Assembly (NCBI RefSeq): GCF_001583695.1
Contig: NZ_LOBC01000009.1
Location: forward strand, 98,167-162,166
Reading direction: 5' to 3'
DNA: 64,000 nucleotides
Source: Bacillus wiedmannii
GTDB lineage: Bacteria > Bacillota > Bacilli > Bacillales > Bacillaceae_G
Within the stretch, counting starts at the first letter, position 1. Each line of letters begins with the position of its first letter. The position numbers and the translations under genes are program-made. Positions 31,680-40,915 of this stretch are shown here, piece after piece. Under the pieces are notes generated by a model. The model made no database searches and was not told the DNA's origin. It saw nothing but the letters and a program-made list of their open reading frames with translations.

Positions 31680-33227
31680 TCACCTTTTATTACGATTCTT
31701 TCCTTGTCGAATAGATTGAATGGTTCCATTCCCCTTAGGACGCCTTCTTATTGTCCATAAAGGAAAGCGTACAAAAGCATCTTTCATATCTGCAAAACGA
31801 AAGGGTGCTAATGGTGTTCCGTAAGAAGTACCTAGCGATTTAAGACTACTTAGATGCCCAATTAAAGTCATCCACCCGATAACAAGTCCTACAATTCCAA
31901 ATAAGGCAGCTGCTAGCATCATTGGAAAACGTAAAAGTCTTACTGCCGCTCCCATATCATAGTTAGGAATAACAAAAGAAGAGATGGCGGTAACAGCGAC
32001 AACAATAATCATAATATTGCTTACAATTCCCGCCTGAACAGCCGCCTGACCAATGACAATACCACCTACAATTCCAACTGTCTGACCAATCGGAGTAGGT
32101 ATCCGTAAAGCCCCTTCTCTCATCGTTTCCAATGTTATTTCCATAAGTAATGCTTCCATAACTGGAGAAAAGGGTACACGCGTTCTTGATTCAGCAATAG
32201 ATAAATATAGCTCTACAGGAATAACTTCAAAATTAAAGGAAATAAACGCAACATAACTCGCCGGCAGAAATAAAGCAACCATAAAGGCGATAAAACGAAG
32301 CAACCGAATAGACGAAGCAACTAACCACCTTGTACCGTAATCATCAACTCCTTGAAAAAAGGAAATAAAATTTGTTGGAGTAATTAATACATTAGGTGAA
32401 TGATCCATTACAGTTACAAATCTGCCCTGTAAAATGTGAGATACAGCCAAATCAGGTCTTTCAGTTAATATAAATTGCGGAAACGGCGAGTAAGGGTGAT
32501 CTTCAATGAATTCTATAAGTTCGCCATTACTAGTCACAGCGTCGATTGTAATATTTTGAATTCGTGTTTCTAATTCCTTCAGCACATCTTCAGAAGCTAC
32601 ATCCTTCAAATATAAAATAGAAATTTTGGTTTTGCTTCGTACACCAATTACTATTTCTTTTATCGCTAATTCACGATGAGGAATATATCTTCGAATCATT
32701 GCGATATTTTGACTTCCAGTTTCTATGAATGCTTGATGTGTACCCTTTAGAGCTATTTCGTTATGTGCATCTTCAACACTTCTTTGTGGCCATCCTTTTG
32801 TATCCAATTGATGTGCTGTTGTTCGACTGTGGATTAATAAAACACTATCTCCCCCATAAATAGCATTTTCAATCTGACTCAATGTATTAATAATTTTAAT
32901 TTGTCCTAATGGAATTGGAAGTTCTGTATTGGTATCAAAATCACTATTCATCAAAGGACTTAGGACATGATTCTGAATCAATTCTTTATCTGTTAATCCA
33001 GACAAATATACTAAAGCTGCTTCTAATCCATCTACTGTTATTTGAAACCGCCGAATTACTAAATCAGGCGCTTGACGAAATATATTCTGAATATCAGCTA
33101 TGTTTTTGGTTAAATCAGCGTCTAAGAGGGCATCTTCAATATTTTTTTCCTGAAAATGAGTATTGTCTAGTATTGGAAATGACTTAGGATTATCTCTATA
33201 TTTTAAACGCCTCAAAAATTTAGCCAT
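31680..33227 (-). CDS. Spore germinant receptor subunit A
   Basis: A 515-residue GerA-family protein. A large N-terminal cytoplasmic region (~1-290; QNIAMIRRYIPHRELAIKEI; LETRIQNITIDAV; EDHPYSPFPQFILTERPD) is followed by TM helices containing the family hallmarks FEVIPVELYLSIAESRTRVP, then PFSPVMEALLMEITLETMRE, and PTPIGQTVGIVGGIVIGQAA. The C-terminal tail is basic (RRRPKGNGTIQ; GKNRNKR). It forms the oligomeric, channel-like part of the receptor in the spore inner membrane. First gene of gerA-B-C, with a forespore sigma-G-like promoter upstream. Confidence 0.93.
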   Translation of the reverse strand: MAKFLRRLKYRDNPKSFPILDNTHFQEKNIEDALLDADLTKNIADIQNIFRQAPDLVIRRFQITVDGLEAALVYLSGLTDKELIQNHVLSPLMNSDFDTNTELPIPLGQIKIINTLSQIENAIYGGDSVLLIHSRTTAHQLDTKGWPQRSVEDAHNEIALKGTHQAFIETGSQNIAMIRRYIPHRELAIKEIVIGVRSKTKISILYLKDVASEDVLKELETRIQNITIDAVTSNGELIEFIEDHPYSPFPQFILTERPDLAVSHILQGRFVTVMDHSPNVLITPTNFISFFQGVDDYGTRWLVASSIRLLRFIAFMVALFLPASYVAFISFNFEVIPVELYLSIAESRTRVPFSPVMEALLMEITLETMREGALRIPTPIGQTVGIVGGIVIGQAAVQAGIVSNIMIIVVAVTAISSFVIPNYDMGAAVRLLRFPMMLAAALFGIVGLVIGWMTLIGHLSSLKSLGTSYGTPLAPFRFADMKDAFVRFPLWTIRRRPKGNGTIQSIRQGKNRNKR

Positions 33228-33264
33228 GATTCTCTCACTTTCTATGTACTTTTTATAGTATGTT

Positions 33265-33293
33265 TAGTATGCATATATTAAGAAAAAATATCC
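33265..33293 (-). promoter_or_regulatory. Sigma-G-like promoter of the ger operon
   Basis: On the minus strand GGATA (33289-33293) and CATACTA (33265-33271) are 17 bases apart, close to the forespore sigma-G pattern (G-H-A-T-R, N17-18, C-A-T-x-x-T-A). Germination receptor operons are known to be sigma-G dependent. Confidence 0.6.
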
Positions 33294-33339
33294 TACTAAC
33301 TAGAGAGGTAACATTAGAATTATTACTATAAATTTCCGG

Positions 33340-33404
33340 GTGCATATTTCATAAAAATCAAGTTCAAAAATAGTCCTTTAAGTTGATGGATGTGTGGTAC
33401 TACC
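33340..33404 (-). repeat. Truncated IS-end remnant (element K)
   Basis: On the minus strand CCACACATCCATCAACTTAA, then GGACTATTTTTGAAC, resembles the IS-derived end of element F. It continues with TTTTTATGAAATATGCACC, matching the region around the transposase start in F but lacking the leader hairpin. The other half is gone. Confidence 0.6.
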
Positions 33405-33450
33405 AAGCTAGTAATGTGTTGCTCCCCCATATAAAGAAATTTTAAACATC

Positions 33451-34593
33451 TTAATCTACCTTTCCTTTATGTAAATATGGGAATAACGAAATTACCCCAA
33501 GGATAGCTAAACAAGCTCCAATCCATAGCGGAGATACAAAACCATATCCTTTACTGATCCCAAGACCACCAAGTGACGAACCAATAACAATACCTAGCGT
33601 AATAAAAGAACTATGAACGGTATTTATCATTATTCCATTACTAGCTGTTTTCATCACCCTCGCAACCATAGCTGGATTCAATGCTACACCAGTTAAACCA
33701 ATAAAAATCGTAGAAATAACTGCAATGTATTTATTCTCTGCACTTAAAGCAAATAAAGACAACGCTATGATTAATATAATTAATCCACCCATAAGTATTT
33801 TCATTGTAAATTTATCAGCGAACTTGCCAATTATTATATTCCCAATTACCGTCGCACTACCATAGAGAGCAAGTAAATATGGAATACTTGCACTTGAAAA
33901 GCCTGTGACATTTGTAAAGATCGGAGTGAAATAACTAAATGCTGCAAACGTACCACCAATAATGAACATACTTGTTACGTACGCTGCCCAAAGATGAATA
34001 TTCTTAAATCGCAGAAGTTCGTCTTTCCAATTTAATTGCTCTTTATTTGAAGATAATGGTAACAACCGTTGAATCATAAGCCCTGATACTAGCACAAGAA
34101 CAGAAACAGCCCCAAAACTAATACGCCAGCCAAAAGATTGGGAAATAACGGTTGTTATAGGTAAACCTAATACAGTTGCGAACATTAAACCTGCAAGTAC
34201 AATTGATGCAGCTTTTCCCCTTGAATCAGAGTGAACCAATGTCGCAGAAAAGGAAATCGCAACTCCAAAAGCTGAAGCTGAAGCAATACCAGTTATAATA
34301 CGTGAAATCATCATAATATCATAGTTCCAAGCAATAGCTCCGAGCGATTGACCAATTAAAAATACGAACATTAAAAACAATAATGCTTGTTTGCTGCGCA
34401 TTCGTAAGAGGATTGCAGTTAAAATGGGGCCTCCTATTACCATTGCTCCTGCATAAGCTGAAATTAAATACCCAATAGATGATACAGAAACCTGGAATGC
34501 AAGAGCAAGTTCATTCATCATACCTGCAACCATAAATTCTGATGTAGTCATACAAAAGATTGCTAAAGCTAATAAATAAATAATCGATGGCAT
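33451..34593 (-). CDS. MFS transporter, DHA1 drug efflux type
   Basis: A 380-residue 12-TM transporter related to the AraJ/CmlA/YdhP exporters: N-terminus MPSIIYLLALAIFCMTTSEF (the T-x-E-F after TM1 is characteristic), MVAGMMNELALAFQVS, TM4-5 RIITGIASASAFGVAISFSA and a GLPITTVISQSFGWR loop. It probably exports small organic compounds. Ribosome site AAGGAG lies 7 bases before ATG. It lies 62 bases downstream of a TetR gene in the same direction, and a half-operator seen in front of tetR recurs just upstream, so TetR control is likely. Confidence 0.87.
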   Translation of the reverse strand: MPSIIYLLALAIFCMTTSEFMVAGMMNELALAFQVSVSSIGYLISAYAGAMVIGGPILTAILLRMRSKQALLFLMFVFLIGQSLGAIAWNYDIMMISRIITGIASASAFGVAISFSATLVHSDSRGKAASIVLAGLMFATVLGLPITTVISQSFGWRISFGAVSVLVLVSGLMIQRLLPLSSNKEQLNWKDELLRFKNIHLWAAYVTSMFIIGGTFAAFSYFTPIFTNVTGFSSASIPYLLALYGSATVIGNIIIGKFADKFTMKILMGGLIILIIALSLFALSAENKYIAVISTIFIGLTGVALNPAMVARVMKTASNGIMINTVHSSFITLGIVIGSSLGGLGISKGYGFVSPLWIGACLAILGVISLFPYLHKGKVD

Positions 34594-34623
34594 AAAAACA
34601 CTCCTTATTCATTATTGTAATGA

Positions 34624-34635
34624 TTGGTACAAAAA
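34624..34635. promoter_or_regulatory. Possible TetR half-site upstream of the MFS gene
   Basis: TTGGTACAAAAA shares TGGTACAAAAA with the reverse complement of the site at 35297-35314 in front of tetR. Confidence 0.4.
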
Positions 34636-34655
34636 TAGTGCGAAAAAAGAGCGCA

Positions 34656-35252
34656 CTAAGCGCCACAAATAGACTCTATTGTTCCTTTGATAACTTGTTC
34701 AGACAACACCCGATTTTGCATCGATACATTAAGAACACGGAATCCGTAATAACTGCTTAAAAGCAGACTAGCTAATTCCTCAGCTGATTGCTTCTTTGAA
34801 ATTTCACCTGTTTGCAATCCTTCCTCCATCACTGTTACAATAGCTTGTTTAAGAAGTTCAACATGCTTCGAGAAAATTTCTTGTACCATTAAATCGTTTT
34901 TAGCACGTTCTATACTGGCATTAATCAATAAACATCCTTTTTGATCAACATTCTGAAAGTCTTCTTTCAATGCCCATTCAAAAAAATTACTTAATCGTTC
35001 TTTAACTGGAATTGGAGTATGTAACAATTTCCTTTGTTCCTTAATCCCAATTTCATGGTAGCGTTCTAATACTTGTTTATACAGTTCATGTTTACTACCG
35101 AAAGTATTGTATAAACTTCCTTTTCCAAGTCCTGTATCACTGCATAAATCTTGTGTAGAACACCCTTCATATCCTCTTAACCAAAATGTTTTCATTGCAA
35201 CATCTACAATTGAGGAATAATCAAACTCTCGAGGTCTGCCGCGTTTATTCAC
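34656..35252 (-). CDS. TetR-family repressor
   Basis: A 198-residue regulator opening MNKRGRPREFDYSSIVDVAM, the R-G-R-P-R basic arm of AcrR/TetR proteins. The helix-turn-helix spans TQDLCSDTGLGKGSLYNTFG, then SKHELYKQVLERY (~35-65). The C-terminal domain has GCLLINASIE, the TetR_C pattern of YxaF/LmrA-like repressors. It probably controls itself and the MFS exporter downstream. Start ATG/GTG region is preceded by AGGAGGATACGG. Confidence 0.9.
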   Translation of the reverse strand: MNKRGRPREFDYSSIVDVAMKTFWLRGYEGCSTQDLCSDTGLGKGSLYNTFGSKHELYKQVLERYHEIGIKEQRKLLHTPIPVKERLSNFFEWALKEDFQNVDQKGCLLINASIERAKNDLMVQEIFSKHVELLKQAIVTVMEEGLQTGEISKKQSAEELASLLLSSYYGFRVLNVSMQNRVLSEQVIKGTIESICGA

Positions 35253-35296
35253 CCGTATCCTCCTCTCATTTTAAAGATAACATGAATAGAATACCC

Positions 35297-35314
35297 TTTT
35301 TGTACCACGCGGTC
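35297..35314. promoter_or_regulatory. Likely TetR operator in front of tetR
   Basis: TTTTTGTACCACGCGGTC contains the dyad GTACC-ACGC-GGTC. It lies ~45 bases upstream of the tetR start. Confidence 0.5.
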
Positions 35315-35453
35315 AATAATTTTGTTTTATTGTTACTGTAAAATAAAATTTGATTATGTTAGATTACGAATAATTAAAAATAGCCCCCTTATTCAAGTTG
35401 TCTAGCGAAAAAATCACGTTTTAATAGGCTTCTTTAGCATGCCTACCTTTCTA

Positions 35454-35534
35454 TAAATTACTAGCTATGAAACAAGGATCGTTTCATAACTAGTAATTTA
35501 CTTGATTAGCTTGATGGGTATGGCGTAGTGCCCC
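35454..35534. repeat. Hairpin followed by an orphan repeat end (element L)
   Basis: AAATTACTAGCTATGAAAC and GTTTCATAACTAGTAATTT form a ~19-bp stem (35454-35498). It runs into TAGCTTGATGGGTATGGCGT, then AGTGCCCC (35506-35534), the right outer arm of the palindromic repeats. The left arm is missing. The repeat end touches the SDR stop codon. Confidence 0.55.
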
Positions 35535-36298
35535 TATAAACAAAATCCTCCAGAAACATCTAAAATCTGCCCCGTTACCCAGCGGCTATCAGAAGAAGCA
35601 AGAAATGCTACTGCATCTGCAATATCTTCAACTTTCCCTATTCGTCCGAACACAGATGAATTCGCAGCAAAATTTCGTATTTCCGGATCATCTAGCAATT
35701 TTGCATTGATATCTGTCTTCGTATATCCAGGCATAATTGTATTCACTGTTATCCCTCTTTCTCCAAGATGTTTAGCTAGAGGCAGTGTCATCGTATTTAA
35801 TGCACCTTTACTTAAGCCGTATGCAATGGAACCTGTAAAACCAAGTCGTACTTCAGCTGATGAAACGTTAATAACGCGCCCCTCTGCTCGTAGTAACGGT
35901 AATGTTTGCTGAATTAAGAAGAATGGTGCTTTCATATTTACAGACATAATTTCATCAAAAACTTCTTCTGTCGTATTTTCAATTGTTCCTTGTGTACCTA
36001 TCCCTGCATTGTTTACTAAAATATCAATCTCTGATGTACCAACTCTTATTTGTAATTCATTCTTCAATTGTTCTACTAGCTTTTTAACCCCTTCAATTGA
36101 ATTAAGATCAGCTTCAATTAAGAATGCCTTTCCTCCATTAGATTCAATCTCACGAATTGTTTCATCTGCAGCTGCCTTATTTCGTCCGTAGTGAATCGCA
36201 ACTAATGCACCGTCGTTTGCCAATCTCATCGCAATCGCACGACCAATTCCTCGACTCGCCCCTGTTACTAACGCTACTTTTCCATCAAGATTCTTCAT
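35534..36298 (-). CDS. Short-chain dehydrogenase/reductase, FabG-like
   Basis: A ~254-residue classical SDR. Cofactor site VTGASRGIGRAIA (~10-22), NNAGIG (~92), catalytic Ser in INVSSAEV, Tyr-x-x-x-Lys in AYGLSKGALN, and the C-terminal WVTGQILDVSGG typical of 3-oxoacyl-ACP reductase-like enzymes. NADP preference is suggested by the Arg after the third Gly and HYGRNK, but this is inference. I prefer the ATG at 36298 (MKNLDGK), 9 bases after AGGAAGG; the ATG at 36307 abuts that site. It is divergent from an Lrp-type regulator, which may control it. The substrate is unknown. Confidence 0.88.
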   Translation of the reverse strand: MKNLDGKVALVTGASRGIGRAIAMRLANDGALVAIHYGRNKAAADETIREIESNGGKAFLIEADLNSIEGVKKLVEQLKNELQIRVGTSEIDILVNNAGIGTQGTIENTTEEVFDEIMSVNMKAPFFLIQQTLPLLRAEGRVINVSSAEVRLGFTGSIAYGLSKGALNTMTLPLAKHLGERGITVNTIMPGYTKTDINAKLLDDPEIRNFAANSSVFGRIGKVEDIADAVAFLASSDSRWVTGQILDVSGGFCL

Positions 36299-36466
36299 TT
36301 TTTCCATCCTTCCTAAATTTCCGTTTGATAAAAACCTATACTTATATTTTCATGCAAACACCAATCATTTTAAATATAGATTTATAGGTAATTCAGTTCA
36401 TTTACTTATGATATTATAGTTATAATTCGTAATTTACTTTAGAAAATAAAACAAGGAGGCTACACA

Positions 36467-36907
36467 ATGCAAAACGCTGTAAAACTGGATGAAATCGACC
36501 ATAAAATAATGAATTTGTTGTATGAAAATGCGAGAATTTCTGTTTCAGAAATAGGACGAATTATATCCATGACGCAACCTGCTGTAAAAGAGCGTATGAA
36601 TAAACTTGAAGATCAAGGAGTTATAGCAGCTTACCGAACGAAATTTGAGCCTTCTAAAATTAATAAGAACATTCAAGCATTCATCATGTTTAAAACGAGC
36701 CAATGCTCTGATTTTATCCAATTTTGTAATGCCGCTCCTGAAGTAATAGATTTATATCGAATTAGCGGGGAGTTTAATTATATGATGAAGGTCATGAGCG
36801 ATTCGATGGATTCTCTCGCTACATTTTTAGACTCTTTAATGCAATTCGGATTATCATCTCCTTTAATTGTTTTAAAAAGTGAGTTTGAGGAGAAATTGTC
36901 GTTCTGA
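36467..36907 (+). CDS. Lrp/AsnC-family regulator
   Basis: A 146-residue regulator. The N-terminal helix-turn-helix (VKLDEIDHKIMNLLYENARI; SVSEIGRIISMTQPAVKERM; NKLEDQGVIAAYRT) is followed by the RAM/AsnC ligand domain (IQAFIMFKTSQCSDFIQFCN; VIDLYRISGEFNYMMKVMSD). Such proteins form octamers and respond to amino acids. It starts at ATG behind AAGGAGGCTACAC. It is divergent from the SDR gene with a 168-bp shared upstream region, which makes that gene its likeliest target. Confidence 0.9.
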   Translation: MQNAVKLDEIDHKIMNLLYENARISVSEIGRIISMTQPAVKERMNKLEDQGVIAAYRTKFEPSKINKNIQAFIMFKTSQCSDFIQFCNAAPEVIDLYRISGEFNYMMKVMSDSMDSLATFLDSLMQFGLSSPLIVLKSEFEEKLSF

Positions 36908-36987
36908 TAAAGGAATAAGAGAATTGACATCTCAATGTGAAAATGAACACTTTATTTAAATTGACAGGCACCAGCTTTCCAAAAAAA

Positions 36988-37018
36988 GAAAAAGGAGTGG
37001 ATCATCCACTCCTTTTAA
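36988..37018. terminator. Bidirectional terminator
   Basis: AAAAGGAGTGGAT and ATCCACTCCTTTT form a perfect 13-bp stem between the converging lrp and M20 genes. Confidence 0.85.
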
Positions 37019-37022
37019 TCAC

Positions 37023-38228
37023 CTACCCCTGATTTCTCTGCGCCTCTCTAAACTCCTCCTTCACCTTCTCTAACAACCCTTCTTCTGTAATTAATCGATA
37101 CGCTGTATTTGCTAGTGCTTTTGCGGATGTAATTAATACTTTATCTCCAAGTTCTGAACGTGCTGCTTCTCTAAATTCATTCGTATGCGCAATTAAATCG
37201 TCTGGACCGATTTTAATGTACGGATGAATGGTCGGTACGACTTGGCTTACGTTTCCTGCGTCTGTTGAGCCGATGCCAAATCTTTCTTTACGATTTACGT
37301 CTTCACCTTGTAATTCTAATTCTTCGGCTACGACGTCATTAAATGTTTTTGTTACGAGTAGTTCATCGATTTCATTTTGGAATTGATGAATTTTCACTTT
37401 CGTACCTGTTGCTAGCGCTGCTCCTTGTGCGATGTTTCTTACTTTTTCTGTTACTTCTGCACATCTTTTTCTCGTTGCTGCACGGATGAAGAACCTTGCT
37501 GCTGCGTAGTCTGGAATAATATTCGGCGCTTTTCCGCCCTCAGTAATCACGCCATGAATTTTCACATCTGACGGAAGTTGTTGGCGAAGTGCGTTAATAC
37601 TGTTGTACAGCTGGATGATCGCATCTAATGCGTTAATTCCTTCTTCTGGTGAAGCTGCGGCATGAGCTGTTTTTCCGTAAAAATGAAAATCAAGTGGATC
37701 GACTGCTAGTGAAGGACTCGTTGTCGCTGTCTTTCCGCTCGGATGAATCATAAGCGCCGCATCAACATCTTTAAATAAACCTGCTTTTACATAACTCGAT
37801 TTTGCGCTACCGTTTGGCCCGCCTTCTTCTGCTGGCGTTCCGAATACGACAACTTCCCCGCCAATTTCTTCAAGCGTTTCTGATAATGCGATCGCTGCTG
37901 CAACGCTAATTGTGCCAATTAAATTGTGACCACACGCATGACCGAGTCCTGGTAAAGCGTCATACTCAGCTAAAAATGCGATGACCGGTCCTTGTTTTCC
38001 TGAACTTTTGCGCGCGATAAAACCTGTTTCATGTCCAGCTATATTGTGCTGCAGCTGAAACCCTGCGCTTCCTAATAATAAACTTAACGTTCTTGATGCA
38101 TAAAACTCTTGATTACCAATCTCCGGATTCGCATGAATATCGTGACTTGTTTCTATGTACTTTTCCTTATTTCTTTCTATACTCTCTTCAATTGTTTTTC
38201 TTTGTGACGTTACTCCTGTCGCTCCCAT
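37023..38228 (-). CDS. M20-family amidohydrolase under SAM riboswitch control
   Basis: A 401-residue zinc/manganese amidohydrolase of the M20 aminoacylase/AbgB group. Metal-site residues are visible in GHACGHNLIGT (~105-115), GTPAEEGGPNGSAK (~140) and the final HTNEF (~370). AHAAASPEEGINALDA marks the start of the dimerisation domain. Relatives remove acyl or aminobenzoyl groups from amino acids (N-acyl-cysteine, N-acetyl-homoserine-type or p-aminobenzoyl-glutamate substrates). The ATG at 38228 follows AAAGGAGGAAG; the longer frame would run through the riboswitch. A SAM-I riboswitch upstream ties it to sulfur amino-acid supply, so an N-acyl sulfur amino acid or S-adduct is a plausible substrate (inference). 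Confidence 0.9.
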   Translation of the reverse strand: MGATGVTSQRKTIEESIERNKEKYIETSHDIHANPEIGNQEFYASRTLSLLLGSAGFQLQHNIAGHETGFIARKSSGKQGPVIAFLAEYDALPGLGHACGHNLIGTISVAAAIALSETLEEIGGEVVVFGTPAEEGGPNGSAKSSYVKAGLFKDVDAALMIHPSGKTATTSPSLAVDPLDFHFYGKTAHAAASPEEGINALDAIIQLYNSINALRQQLPSDVKIHGVITEGGKAPNIIPDYAAARFFIRAATRKRCAEVTEKVRNIAQGAALATGTKVKIHQFQNEIDELLVTKTFNDVVAEELELQGEDVNRKERFGIGSTDAGNVSQVVPTIHPYIKIGPDDLIAHTNEFREAARSELGDKVLITSAKALANTAYRLITEEGLLEKVKEEFREAQRNQG

Positions 38229-38253
38229 TTTTCTTCCTCCTTTTATTTTCACG

Positions 38254-38420
38254 TAAAAAAGCCTCTTTCTAAAAGATAGAAAGAGGCTTCTGTATATACA
38301 GTCAAAATGAGCTTCTTTCTTATCTTTCAAGTTACCTTGCTGGAATTGGCACAGTATTCATAAAAGAATCCGCTGCCGAGGTGTCATAGGGCCAGTCCCT
38401 CAACCTCTCGTGATAAGAAT
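38254..38420 (-). promoter_or_regulatory. SAM-I riboswitch (S-box) with terminator
   Basis: On the minus strand the aptamer (38319-38417) opens with the P1 arm CTTATC and the conserved AGAGGTTGAGGGACTGGCCC, then TATGACACCTCGGCAGCGG. It goes on through TGTGCCAATTCCAGCAAG to the closing GATAAG. These are the hallmark bases of the S-box. An expression-platform terminator follows: AGCCTCTTTCTA/TAGAAAGAGGCT then TTTTTT (38254-38289). Binding of S-adenosylmethionine should favour termination, so the amidohydrolase is expressed when SAM is low. Confidence 0.93.
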
Positions 38421-38494
38421 TTTCATAAGATTATATTAAATTACATTCATTCTATGTTCATTCCGATTAAAAGTCAAGGAATTCCTATCCGAAT

Positions 38495-40774
38495 TTACCG
38501 AATATCTAAAAATCCTTTTAACACACCAATTGTTTCCGGTGCTTGTAATCTTGCACATACGTACGGAAATTCCATACTACCTTCAAATATCATTTGTGAT
38601 GTGAGCGGTGCGCCTGCCCAAAAGATTTCATCATCGATTACGATAAACGGGAATGCTTTATTTTGCCTTTGTAACTTTACATTTTTTAATGGAACTGGTC
38701 CATCACTATACACTGTTATTTGCGCATTTGTACGCATTAACGCTTGCCATACTCGCTTATCCACTTGTTTTGTGCTTGGAAGTGAAATAATAATTTTTCG
38801 TTTTGCGGCCAAAATATCTTTCAATAGTCCTTTCGGCTCTTCAAGATTCATTTCCATAAACCAACGTAAACGTTTCGAAATTTTCCGTTCCCACAATTGT
38901 CTTGATGTCGTACGATCATACACATCTCCGTGTCGTTCTATATGAGCTGTTAATTGTGATAACGCTTGTTTTCTCGATAAGTTTTTACGCATATAATGGC
39001 AATCTGATAATTGAATGAACTTCCCTCTCGCTCTCGTTACTGCAACGTTGACGAGGCGATGGTTTTTATGGTCAAAGAATAACACGCCAGGTCGTTCTTG
39101 CGGATAACTATCAACCGTATCAAAAATCATCATATCTCTTTCAGACCCTTGAAACTTATGAACCGTCGCCGCTAAAACTGGTATGTTTTGATATTTCGTT
39201 CTCTGCAACATTTCTCTAATACACGTTGATAAAAAGCGGGATTGTGCCCTGTAAGGTGTAACAACACCAATCGATTGAACACCATCTAACAGCCCGATTA
39301 ACATCATTTGCATCGCTACTAAACCAGACATAATGTTAAATCGAGAACCAGAAGCAGCGTCCTTTAACGAAAAGGCTCCCATTAAGCTCGTATCAAATAA
39401 AACACTTGCCTCATTTGCGAACGGTTGTAGTTTCGCAAGTTCTTTACGTTCTGAAACAGACGGATGATCGTATACTCTATTTTTATAAATAAATGAGTTT
39501 GTAAACTTCGATATATCCGCATGCATACGTCTTTGTTCCTGCAGCATAAATAGGTTCGGATGTGCTTCTGATTTATTGACAGAATCAACAATCCCTGCAT
39601 GGTAAAACATATCTTCCCCAAGCCATTTTCGAACGAGTTCATGGTTCGCCATCGCAATTGGAGGTAACTGTAAAAAGTCCCCACAAACGACGATACGTTT
39701 TCCAAGTGAAGCAGCTAATGCAATTTGCGGAACATATGCCATACTCACTTCATCTACGACAACTAAATCAAATGTACGCTCATAAATAAGTGAATCAATG
39801 GCACATTTCGATAAAGTTGCGCCGATTACTTTTGCATTTTCAATATATTCTTTTTCTACTTCTTTAATTTTCGCTTTTTGCTTTCGAAGATCACTTTCAA
39901 TCTCTTGTATACGCTTCTTATCAGCAGAAGTCGCTTTATATGATAAAATCTTTTCACGAAGATCTTGTCGTGTTTCCTCTAAATAGAGTCTTTCTTCTCC
40001 CCATGATCCGTTCGTCGTTTCAACTAGCTTCGACGTAAGTAATGTTTCATGATTTCGTATATGTTCATGTTGACTATAACCGTAACGAACAATTTCGCCA
40101 GGTGTCCATTTCTTTTTCTTCTCAATTTGCTTCGTTACTTCACTCATTAATACGTCTACTGCCGCGTTACTATGAGCTAATACAAGTACCGATTTTCCTT
40201 TTTGATAATGAGCCGAAATAATACGTGATAAATTGTAAGACTTCCCTGTTCCAGGTGGTCCCCACACGTACGTTGTCGGATTGTAAAATGAACGATACGC
40301 CAATTCATTTTTCGGATTTTTCATCTTCTCAATATGTTTTGGACTGCTCGTCCCATCAACAAGACGCTTTATACGACTACGTTTTAGCTTATCTTTATGT
40401 GCCTCTTTCAATCGCTCTTGTAGTTGCTCTAACAATTGCCACGGTTCACTGTATAAAACAGCTTCTCGTATTTCACCTTGTATATAATCATTTAATTTCA
40501 GTTCTATTTCTAATCCATGTACAGATAATACTTCTCCTGTCGCTTCTTCACCATCAAACTCAATCCGAATTGGTGAACCTTCCGGTAAGCTTACTTCCGA
40601 TATGAGCTGAAATACGTATACTGTACTTTCATAATCTGTATATAAAAAACGACCGTTCATGATAGAAATTTTACTACCACCTATCGTTTTCCAATGTTTA
40701 ATTTCATACGCTAATGCATAATGCCACTCTTTCATCGTTGCCGATAATGAAGGAGTTTGAGTAGGTGTATTCAT
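38495..40774 (-). CDS. Superfamily 1 UPF1-like helicase with C-terminal PLD-like domain
   Basis: A ~759-residue AAA_11/AAA_12 helicase. Motif I YVWGPPGTGKSYNLSR (~180), Ia VLVLAHSNAAVDVL, motif II DLVVVDEVSMAY, III GDFLQLPPI, IV QEQRRMHADIS, V TVHKFQGSERDMMIFD and VI NVAVTRARGKFIQLSD are all intact. The last ~130 residues (LLKDILAAKRKIIISLPSTK .. FPFIVIDDEIFWAGAP) resemble a degenerate phospholipase D fold, with no full HKD motif. Such proteins probably unwind or remodel nucleic acid; the PLD-like tail may bind it. Start at the ATG at 40774 behind GAAGGAGAT. It stands alone and is convergent with nothing obvious. Confidence 0.85.
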   Translation of the reverse strand: MNTPTQTPSLSATMKEWHYALAYEIKHWKTIGGSKISIMNGRFLYTDYESTVYVFQLISEVSLPEGSPIRIEFDGEEATGEVLSVHGLEIELKLNDYIQGEIREAVLYSEPWQLLEQLQERLKEAHKDKLKRSRIKRLVDGTSSPKHIEKMKNPKNELAYRSFYNPTTYVWGPPGTGKSYNLSRIISAHYQKGKSVLVLAHSNAAVDVLMSEVTKQIEKKKKWTPGEIVRYGYSQHEHIRNHETLLTSKLVETTNGSWGEERLYLEETRQDLREKILSYKATSADKKRIQEIESDLRKQKAKIKEVEKEYIENAKVIGATLSKCAIDSLIYERTFDLVVVDEVSMAYVPQIALAASLGKRIVVCGDFLQLPPIAMANHELVRKWLGEDMFYHAGIVDSVNKSEAHPNLFMLQEQRRMHADISKFTNSFIYKNRVYDHPSVSERKELAKLQPFANEASVLFDTSLMGAFSLKDAASGSRFNIMSGLVAMQMMLIGLLDGVQSIGVVTPYRAQSRFLSTCIREMLQRTKYQNIPVLAATVHKFQGSERDMMIFDTVDSYPQERPGVLFFDHKNHRLVNVAVTRARGKFIQLSDCHYMRKNLSRKQALSQLTAHIERHGDVYDRTTSRQLWERKISKRLRWFMEMNLEEPKGLLKDILAAKRKIIISLPSTKQVDKRVWQALMRTNAQITVYSDGPVPLKNVKLQRQNKAFPFIVIDDEIFWAGAPLTSQMIFEGSMEFPYVCARLQAPETIGVLKGFLDIR

Positions 40775-40915
40775 CGTATAATCTCCTTCCTTCTCCCCAA
40801 ACATACTTTCTCACTATACCATATAACACGCTAAAATTTGTAAGGTTTTTATCTTGCTTATTTTCTTAATTTTCAATAACATGTTGTATATAATTTTCAG
40901 AAAGAAGGGATCTAC

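Noticed and set aside
38454-38945. Plus-strand ORF of 163 codons opposite the helicase C-terminus
   Set aside because: Antisense to a clearly homologous helicase; no ribosome site; begins in the riboswitch/helicase gap by chance.
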